Origin: Paludibacter sp. UBA5753
Lineage (GTDB): Bacteria; Bacteroidota; Bacteroidia; Bacteroidales; Paludibacteraceae
Length of the DNA: 7,468 nucleotides
Assembly: GCA_002427615.1 (NCBI GenBank)
Contig: DIFH01000116.1
Span: 27,393 to 34,860, forward strand
Direction: 5' to 3'
Position 1 is the stretch's first letter; every line of letters begins with the position of its first letter. The notes under the pieces are model-generated. The model had not been told where the DNA came from. It did no database searches and saw only the letters and a program-made list of their open reading frames with translations. Shown here one piece after another: positions 1 through 5,287 of this stretch. Made by a program: the position numbers and the translations under genes.

Positions 1-3
1 TCG

Positions 4-126
4 GGACTGGCTCTCATGCTGCGTGTGGAGCTCTCCCTATTCCAGGACTGGCTTTCATGCTGCATGCGGGGTTCTCCCAATTTTGGGACTGGCTCTCACG
101 CTGCATATTGGATTCTCCCGAAGTTC
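4..126. repeat. Three tandem copies of a 41-bp unit, probably continuing off the left edge
   Basis: Copies run 4-44, 45-85 and 86-126 with an exact 41-bp period. Every copy keeps GGACTGGCT, TCA, GCTGC and TCTCCC. Copies 1 and 2 match at 32 of 41 positions and copies 2 and 3 at 31 of 41. A degenerate fourth half-copy may lie at 134-147. The period is not a multiple of three, so this is not a protein repeat. Unit junctions tend to be palindromic: TCCCAA/TTGGGA-like arms around 77-90 and CCGAA-G-TTCGG at 118-128. Copy number cannot be judged because the array reaches the window edge. The function is unknown; it could be a dispersed intergenic repeat family or a structured DNA site. Confidence 0.8.
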
Positions 127-173
127 GGCAGATATGTGGGGCTCACCATTAACCTACGTTTAATTAACCGGTC

Positions 174-188
174 GGGATAAAATATCCC
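174..188. repeat. Short perfect inverted repeat (6-bp arms, 3-base loop)
   Basis: GGGATA (174-179) and TATCCC (183-188) pair perfectly around AAA. It sits two bases left of the inverted-repeat element at 191-352. It lacks a T-run of terminator type on either strand. It may be part of the same repeat-rich intergenic block; no function is assigned. Confidence 0.55.
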
Positions 189-227
189 ATTAAATAGTGT
201 TTGCTGGAAAACGCCCATCTCTGCGTT

Positions 228-290
228 GCACTCGCAGCAAAAACTACTCATCCCGCCTTGGCGGGACTCCGTGTTTTTGCTGCTTCGTGC
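228..290. repeat. Long nested hairpin inside the inverted-repeat element
   Basis: Three perfectly paired blocks stack on one axis: GCAC (228-231) with GTGC (287-290), the 11-bp GCAGCAAAAAC (234-244) with GTTTTTGCTGC (273-283), and TCCCGCC (251-257) with GGCGGGA (260-266) closing on a TT loop. The upper and middle stems are separated by a symmetric 6x6 internal loop (245-250 and 267-272). In total 22 base pairs fold into one arm, which could form a cruciform in DNA or a stable hairpin if transcribed. No U-tract follows the tip stem, so a simple terminator is unlikely. Confidence 0.75.
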
Positions 291-291
291 G

Positions 292-309
292 CCTTGACCT
301 TGACCTTGA
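292..309. repeat. Three perfect tandem CCTTGA hexamers
   Basis: CCTTGA occurs three times without interruption at 292-297, 298-303 and 304-309, on the right flank of the nested hairpin and inside the terminal inverted repeats. It is a simple short repeat that may vary by slippage. No role is visible. Confidence 0.75.
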
Positions 310-480
310 CGTTTTTTTATCAAACACAGGGTTTTCTTTCTAACACTATTTACTCAATCAATTGAAAATTAAGAATGGAAAAAATTTGTAGTGCCCAAAT
401 AAATTTTTACATTGTCAGTATTTATGATATTCAACAATTTGCACATTAAAAGCTGCAAAAATGGGTTAATGCCGTGAAGC

Positions 481-527
481 AATAAAAATAAGCAAACCCC
501 GCTTTGTGGGTTGACAAAGCGGGGTTT
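481..527 (-). terminator. Rho-independent terminator of the restriction-modification gene
   Basis: AAACCCCGCTTTGT (494-507) pairs perfectly with ACAAAGCGGGGTTT (514-527), giving a 14-bp stem with a 6-base loop (508-513). Read on the minus strand, the stem begins 10 bases after the TAA stop at 538-540 and is followed by a T-rich run (GCTTATTTTTATT, 493 down to 481). This is the standard layout of an intrinsic terminator for the minus-strand gene. On the plus strand no T-run follows, so it is probably one-directional. Confidence 0.9.
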
Positions 528-537
528 AATCATTCTT

Positions 538-3500
538 TTACTGATTCGATGACTTTATTTCTACAATATCAATTTCTTCTTTTGTCAATCCATACAGTGC
601 ATACACCATTTTGTCAATTTCGCGGTCGGTCTCATCAATTTGTTTTTTGATACTGTGAACTTTGTCTATTTCTTGCACAAAATATGTTTCCCATTCGGCT
701 TCGTCGCTGAGCGAAAGTTTGATTTTCCTTTTACCCAATTCTTTTATAAACTCGGAGTAGGTAAGCTGATACCAGTTTTGCAATCGGGCGGGTAATTCTT
801 CCAGATCGAATTTTCGCTGGATGGTTCGTTGGAATTTACCGGATATTTCCTGCAATTCTTTATTGAACGACAGCATAAGATCGGCTTTGGCGATAAAAGG
901 TTGTTGCTGTTCAATAGATATATTTGGAATCGGTAATTTACTCAAATAAATGGGCTTAACATTTTTGTCTGTGTAATGAAACTTATAAAACACATTCATT
1001 AAATTTGAATTCAACAAACTTAATATACACAATGGATCTATAGATTTAAAATCGATTAAAAACCCTATACTGTCATTTGGAACGATTTGGTTGTCTCTAA
1101 ATATATTACAAATCAACCATCTGCTTTTTATTTCTAAGCTATTTGTTCTTATTCTTTGAATTCCTATAAAAGGTTTATTTAAAACATATTCAATAGAAGC
1201 TTTACTTTTCTCATATTCATCTTTTAAGTATTTTGGCTTAATTTTATATATATACCTTCCAAAGTCTTCTCCTCCGATTAATTGCCTTCTTTGTTTTATA
1301 AGTGTAGTGTTCAAATTATTTGGCGTTGGGCTAAAACCTCTTTTTACTTCACAATATTTAATCAAGTTGTCATTATCAGACATTTTTTTAAAAATGTTGT
1401 AGTAGTCATCATTAATATACACAAACCACTCATTATCTTCATATTCGTTAATCCTTTCTTTTGATAAAGTAAATTGAAAAATGGCATTATCGTATGGCTT
1501 ATCTCTTGTAATTTCAATATCTCCTTGATTTTTATTTTTTACAAATACAGGTATGTTGCACCAAACATCAGGTGCATCGCTAAAAACTTTGTAGGTGTCT
1601 TTGATAGATAAAATAGCTCCTCTGGTTCTAAACAGATTTCTTATAAATTTCCCATTATTATTTACCAGCCAACTATCCGGAGTAATAAAGCTTAGAATAC
1701 CATTATCCTTTAATAACTCAATAGCTTTTTTGTAAAAAAGCAAATATGTTTCATTGCTATTTTCATCAATTTCGCTTTCTAATTTTGCTCCATACGGCGG
1801 ATTTCCAATTACCACATCAAATCCTCCTTTACGTATTCCATAGATAGAATCAGATTCCGAAACGGATTCCAGTTTTTCAGCATATTGATACGCTTCTTTC
1901 GATATTTCTATGGCTTCTTTTGACAATTCAAGCGCCTGTTCGGCTTTTTGCTGCGAAGCCAACAGCTTCTCCTGTACGAGCTTCAAGTAGTCGGGCGTTT
2001 CGTCTTTTTTGATTTCAACGGTTTGGCTTATCTCCTTTTCATGTCCAAATACTTGCGGAAATTCCCGTTCCCAATTGAAAGCTTTATCGCCGGCTACGGC
2101 AGGGTCGTCAATGAGCGAGTTGCCGCATTTAATGTTATTGTTTAAATCGTTCAGCTTGCGGTTGGGTTGGGCGGTGCGCAGCCACAACGATAGTTTGGCT
2201 ATTTCCACACTTTCGTCATTTATATCCACCCCGAAAAGGTTATTTTCCAGTATGGTATTTTCAATATCGCTCAACACCAAAGCATCGCCAAACAGCTTCG
2301 CCTGCATTTCGTCAATATTCCGGTGTTCGTTAATCAGAAAGTTGAGCGCCTGATTCAGAAAAGCCCCCGAACCGCAAGCCGGATCGCAAATGGTGATTTG
2401 CAACAACCAATTTCGATAAGCATTTAGCTTATCTGCCAAAGGTTGTTTGGTGGTTTTATTACGTTTTTTGTCGGTGAAATAATTTTCCTCAACTATTCCA
2501 AGTTCGGCTTTTTTGTCGAGACAGAGTTTCCCTACGGTATTGTCGACAATGTATTTGGTTATGTATTTGGGTGTGTAAAAAACGCCATCTTTTTTGCGCT
2601 TACTGATTCCTCTCGACCTTCCATCTGCCGACGGAGAGGAGAAAGAGCCTTCAAGTTCAGCTTTGAGTTCGTCCAGTTCGTTCAGTGAGTTTTCGAAAAT
2701 ATGTCCCAAAATATTTACATCCACTTCACTCTCAAAATTATACTCCGAAAGTTTATAAGTATGTTTGTAAAGCAAATTATCGTCAATCTTTACCTTGTCC
2801 AGTACAGGGTCGGGCTTAAATAATCCGCCATTGTACGCAAATACATCATATTGTTTACCCTTGTATCCGGTATTCAGGTAGCCAAAGTATTTTTTAAAAC
2901 GATCATAGAGCGGAATATATTCGTCCAAATCCCGTAATTGTTGCCATTGACTCAAAATTAACCGAACCGAGTTGGGCGGTAAGAGTTGACGGTCTTCGGC
3001 AAAGAACAGAAACAAAAAACGATCTAAAAGTTTCTGTGATTTTTTGAATAGCAGGAGTGCATCATAGTCGGGGTTAAATGCTACAAGATTTTGATGCAGT
3101 TCACGTTTGAACAGTGAATAATCGTTGTAAAGTTGCTTGGTAACTTGGTCCTCCTGACTAACTGATTCTTCCTTTATGTTTTTGGGAATGTTTTTTTCAA
3201 TATTCTGATAAGCCAGGCACAGATATAGAATTTCAAAATCTTTTTCGGTAAGCGTAAACAGATTGAACTCAATATACTCAATGGCATTGTCGATATAAAA
3301 ACGTAGTTTTTCGAAGTTTGAAGTAATAACATATACACATTCCGGCTGATTGTTTTTGTAGCCGAATGCCTGAACTTCCACATTTCCTAAATCGGTAGTA
3401 TTCGTTCCTTTTAGTTCAATTACCGCTTTAACCCTGTTGCCGATAATAATGGCTCCATCTGCTTTCTTGCTATCTTTTACGTTTCTGTATTCCGTAGTGA

Positions 3501-3720
3501 GGTTGTAGTTTGGCGTCGGATTTTTCACATATCCCAGCACATTCACAAATAAATCATTCAGAAATCCTTCCTGGTATTGTTCTTCGTTGCTGTTGCGGAT
3601 GTTTTTCTGAATGGTAGCATTGTGAAAATGTGCTCTGAAATTTGTATAAGCTGCTTGTACATCTTGCTTATTGAGTGTTTTCAGGTATTTATTTATGATG
3701 GAGGATTGGAAGAGCGACAT
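538..3720 (-). CDS. Single-chain type IIG-like restriction-modification enzyme (nuclease + N6-adenine methyltransferase + specificity region)
   Basis: This 1060-residue protein probably both methylates adenine in a specific DNA site and cleaves unmodified DNA. The N-terminal nuclease has a PD-(D/E)XK pattern: D88, then E102-L-K104, plus a Q117-x3-Y121 motif as in HsdR-type nucleases. The methylase core shows GVFYTPKYI (379-387), the AdoMet-binding DPACGSGAFL (446-455), acidic FGVDIND (496-502) and the catalytic NPPY (640-643) typical of N6-adenine enzymes of the Eco57I type. A heptad-rich segment (about 576-620) is inserted before NPPY. Residues from about 785 onward should form the target-recognition region and end in a helical tail (DREIDKMVYALYGLTKEEI). 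No helicase domain and no separate HsdS or control gene is visible. I chose ATG at 3720; an in-frame TTG six bases upstream is less likely. Bases about 900-1800 are markedly AT-rich. BREX PglX is related in the methylase part but lacks such a nuclease. The recognition site is unknown. Confidence 0.9.
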   Translation of the reverse strand: MSLFQSSIINKYLKTLNKQDVQAAYTNFRAHFHNATIQKNIRNSNEEQYQEGFLNDLFVNVLGYVKNPTPNYNLTTEYRNVKDSKKADGAIIIGNRVKAVIELKGTNTTDLGNVEVQAFGYKNNQPECVYVITSNFEKLRFYIDNAIEYIEFNLFTLTEKDFEILYLCLAYQNIEKNIPKNIKEESVSQEDQVTKQLYNDYSLFKRELHQNLVAFNPDYDALLLFKKSQKLLDRFLFLFFAEDRQLLPPNSVRLILSQWQQLRDLDEYIPLYDRFKKYFGYLNTGYKGKQYDVFAYNGGLFKPDPVLDKVKIDDNLLYKHTYKLSEYNFESEVDVNILGHIFENSLNELDELKAELEGSFSSPSADGRSRGISKRKKDGVFYTPKYITKYIVDNTVGKLCLDKKAELGIVEENYFTDKKRNKTTKQPLADKLNAYRNWLLQITICDPACGSGAFLNQALNFLINEHRNIDEMQAKLFGDALVLSDIENTILENNLFGVDINDESVEIAKLSLWLRTAQPNRKLNDLNNNIKCGNSLIDDPAVAGDKAFNWEREFPQVFGHEKEISQTVEIKKDETPDYLKLVQEKLLASQQKAEQALELSKEAIEISKEAYQYAEKLESVSESDSIYGIRKGGFDVVIGNPPYGAKLESEIDENSNETYLLFYKKAIELLKDNGILSFITPDSWLVNNNGKFIRNLFRTRGAILSIKDTYKVFSDAPDVWCNIPVFVKNKNQGDIEITRDKPYDNAIFQFTLSKERINEYEDNEWFVYINDDYYNIFKKMSDNDNLIKYCEVKRGFSPTPNNLNTTLIKQRRQLIGGEDFGRYIYKIKPKYLKDEYEKSKASIEYVLNKPFIGIQRIRTNSLEIKSRWLICNIFRDNQIVPNDSIGFLIDFKSIDPLCILSLLNSNLMNVFYKFHYTDKNVKPIYLSKLPIPNISIEQQQPFIAKADLMLSFNKELQEISGKFQRTIQRKFDLEELPARLQNWYQLTYSEFIKELGKRKIKLSLSDEAEWETYFVQEIDKVHSIKKQIDETDREIDKMVYALYGLTKEEIDIVEIKSSNQ

Positions 3721-3751
3721 GGACAAAATAATTTTAATTTAATGTTGCCCT

Positions 3752-3759
3752 CAAAGATA
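3752..3759 (-). promoter_or_regulatory. Probable -7 box for the restriction-modification gene
   Basis: On the minus strand this reads TATCTTTG, a full match to the Bacteroidota -7 consensus TAnnTTTG. Transcription would begin near 3745, leaving a leader of about 25 bases before ATG at 3720. That supports the ATG start over the upstream TTG, which would lie closer to the transcript end. No clear -33 TTTG was found at the usual distance. There is no Shine-Dalgarno sequence. Confidence 0.6.
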
Positions 3760-3808
3760 GAAAAAAGTATTTAAACGTTAATCGATTTAAGACTGATTAT
3801 TTTTACGC

Positions 3809-3839
3809 TCTGCTTTTTTAAAATTTTTCTGTACCTTTG
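3809..3839 (+). promoter_or_regulatory. Bacteroidota-type promoter of the DUF1015 gene
   Basis: TACCTTTG at 3832-3839 matches TAnnTTTG exactly. TCTG at 3809-3812, 19 bases upstream, is a 3-of-4 match to the -33 TTTG element. Transcription would start near 3845, giving a leader of about 40 bases. It lies back to back with the minus-strand box at 3752-3759, so the two genes are divergently transcribed from one short intergenic region. Confidence 0.7.
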
Positions 3840-3840
3840 C

Positions 3841-3873
3841 AACTTTCAACTTTATAAACTTTCAAACTTTATA
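3841..3873 (+). repeat. Tandem duplication in the 5' leader of the DUF1015 gene
   Basis: AACTTTCAACTTTATA (3841-3856) is followed directly by AACTTTCAAACTTTATA (3857-3873), the same unit with one extra A, and then by AACT. The pair fills most of the predicted untranslated leader between the -7 box and ATG at 3885. It is low in structure and AT-rich, which may favour initiation without a Shine-Dalgarno sequence. It may equally be a slippage product with no role. Confidence 0.7.
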
Positions 3874-3884
3874 AACTCACGATT

Positions 3885-5132
3885 ATGGCTGTAATTAAAC
3901 CGTTTAAGGGTATTCGTCCTCCAAGAAACTTAGTCGAAAAAGTGGCATCCCGCCCTTACGATGTGTTGAATTCCGAAGAAGCCCGTGCCGAGGCTGAAGG
4001 CAATCCTATGTCGCTTTACCACATTATCAAACCCGAAATCGATTTTGCGCCGGGAACCGATGAACATGATGAAAAAGTGTATAACAAAGCGGTTGAAAAT
4101 TTCACCAGGTTTAAAAAGGAAGGTTGGTTGGTTCAGGACGATACCGAAAATTACTATCTGTATGCACAAACTATGAACGGTCGGACACAATACGGTTTGG
4201 TAGTTTGCGCTTATGTCGACGATTATATGAAAGGTAATATCAAAAAACATGAACTGACACGTCGCGATAAAGAAGAAGACCGTATGAAACACGTTCGCGT
4301 GAATAATGCCAATATCGAACCGGTGTTTTTTGCCTATCCACATCAGGATGAGTTGGATGCTATTGTTTCAGAAGTTATTAAAAACGAACCGGTTTACGAT
4401 TTCATAGCTCCGGGCGATGGTTTTGGACATCATTTCTGGATTATTGATGATAAAAAAACGATTGCACGGATTACCGAGCTTTTTGCCGCCATTCCTTCGT
4501 TGTATATCGCCGACGGGCATCACCGCAGTGCAGCAGCAGCTTTGGTGGGTAACGAAAAACGCCGGCAGAATCCCAATCACACCGGCAAGGAAGAATACAA
4601 TTACTTTATGGCCGTGTGTTTCCCCGATAATCAGTTGAACATTATTGATTACAACCGCCTGGTAAAAGACCTGAATAATTTGTCCGATGAAGAATTCATT
4701 GCTAAGCTGTCAAAGAATTTTGAAATAGAAAAAAAAGGCGCTGAAATTTACAAACCCAATAAATTGCACAATTTCTCGTTGTATTTATCCGGTTCGTGGT
4801 ATTCGTTGACAGCCAAAGCCGGAACGTTTAACGACAACGATCCGATCGGCGTATTGGATGTAACTATTTCGTCGAACCTGATTTTGGATGAAGTGCTTGG
4901 TATCAAAGACCTTCGCAGCGATAAACGAATCGATTTTGTAGGTGGAATCCGTGGTCTGGGTGAATTAAAACGCCGTGTGGATAGCGGTGAAATGCGTTTG
5001 GCGCTGGCGCTTTATCCTGTTTCGATGAAGCAACTGATTGATATTGCCGATACCGGAAACATCATGCCACCTAAAACCACCTGGTTCGAACCGAAATTAC
5101 GTTCAGGATTGGTGATTCACGAATTGGTTTAA
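3885..5132 (+). CDS. DUF1015 / COG4198 family protein of unknown function
   Basis: This 415-residue protein has the length and motifs of the DUF1015 family: RPPRNLVEKVASRPYDVLN (11-29), HELTRRDKEEDRMKH (122-136), the signature ADGHHRSAAAAL (209-220), and a C-terminal MPPKTTWFEPKLRSGLVIH (394-412). The conserved D-G-H-H-R cluster suggests a catalytic or metal- or phosphate-binding site, but no activity is established that I can name. No signal peptide or membrane segment is visible, so it is probably cytoplasmic. The ATG lies about 45 bases after a good -7 box. From memory, relatives in Bacteroides sit next to the serine genes serC and serA; neither is present here, and the upstream side is occupied by the divergent restriction-modification gene. 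The reading frame is intact and codon use looks native. Confidence 0.9.
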   Translation: MAVIKPFKGIRPPRNLVEKVASRPYDVLNSEEARAEAEGNPMSLYHIIKPEIDFAPGTDEHDEKVYNKAVENFTRFKKEGWLVQDDTENYYLYAQTMNGRTQYGLVVCAYVDDYMKGNIKKHELTRRDKEEDRMKHVRVNNANIEPVFFAYPHQDELDAIVSEVIKNEPVYDFIAPGDGFGHHFWIIDDKKTIARITELFAAIPSLYIADGHHRSAAAALVGNEKRRQNPNHTGKEEYNYFMAVCFPDNQLNIIDYNRLVKDLNNLSDEEFIAKLSKNFEIEKKGAEIYKPNKLHNFSLYLSGSWYSLTAKAGTFNDNDPIGVLDVTISSNLILDEVLGIKDLRSDKRIDFVGGIRGLGELKRRVDSGEMRLALALYPVSMKQLIDIADTGNIMPPKTTWFEPKLRSGLVIHELV

Positions 5133-5142
5133 AGTTATTTTA

Positions 5143-5228
5143 GCTTCGTTGTTATTAATGGGTATTTGGCTTTGCCGTTATTTATGCGTCGCACTTACTT
5201 AATTGACCTAAGGCAAATAACACGAAGC
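5143..5228. repeat. Imperfect long inverted repeat in the spacer between DUF1015 and the lipoprotein gene
   Basis: GCTTCGTTGTTATT (5143-5156) and AATAACACGAAGC (5216-5228) are inverted copies, with one extra T in the left arm and 13 paired bases. An inner pair, TTTGCC (5171-5176) with GGCAAA (5212-5217), overlaps the right arm slightly, so the two pairings compete at their border. The arms are 59 bases apart and no T-run follows, so it does not look like a simple terminator. The 155-bp spacer (5133-5287) shows only a weak promoter match for the next gene (TGGCTTTG at 5167-5174). It could be a structured leader, a regulator site or a relic of a small palindromic element. Confidence 0.55.
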
Positions 5229-5287
5229 ACCAACAGCAAGACTAAATAATACCTGAAAGGCAAGAAATCAACTGATTAATAAAACAA

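Larger units (their letters stand above)
191..352. mobile_element. Candidate MITE-like non-coding element with 22-bp imperfect terminal inverted repeats
   Basis: The ends 191-212 and 331-352 are inverted copies matching at 18 of 22 positions: an 11-bp perfect outer block (TAAATAGTGTT), a 5-base poorly matched middle of equal length on both sides, and a 6-bp perfect inner block (GAAAAC). The interior has no credible gene but contains a long hairpin (228-290) and a short direct repeat (292-309). The outermost bases on each side are TA, which could be a TA target duplication flanking a 158-bp element, as in Tc1/mariner or IS630-type MITEs. Because TA is itself palindromic this is weak evidence. 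No transposase is in the window. Alternatives are a structured RNA or a REP/BIME-like intergenic unit. The inverted repeats are seen directly; mobility is inferred. Confidence 0.5.

Noticed and set aside
96..323. 75-codon minus-strand open frame starting with TTG
   Set aside because: It runs through the 41-bp repeats and both arms of the nested hairpin, has no family-like sequence and no promoter, and its opening KKRQGQGQG stretch only reflects the CCTTGA repeats.
1948..2353. Overlapping plus-strand open frames of 65 and 114 codons opposite the methylase
   Set aside because: They lie fully inside the restriction-modification gene on the other strand, with no recognisable domain; they are shadows.
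3721..3726. Upstream TTG start for the restriction-modification gene
   Set aside because: The in-frame ATG at 3720 is two codons further in and better placed relative to the -7 box at 3752-3759; TTG starts are less common.
3771..3790. TTAAA/TTTAA symmetric arms between the two divergent promoters, a possible operator
   Set aside because: The arms are only 5 bp and made of A/T in an AT-rich region, so chance is a sufficient explanation; no control-protein gene is present.
3930..4343. 137-codon minus-strand open frame opposite the DUF1015 gene
   Set aside because: It is antisense to a clearly conserved gene, without promoter or family features.
5167..5174. TGGCTTTG as a -7 box for the PorE-like gene
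   Set aside because: It departs from TAnnTTTG at the second base and has no -33 element at the right spacing; the gene may instead be read through from DUF1015.
5185..5229. Shared TGCGTYGCACT and TGCTTCGTG words between the 191-352 element and the 5143-5228 inverted repeat
   Set aside because: The matches are 9-11 bases, differ in relative orientation and are not supported by similarity between them, so chance cannot be excluded.
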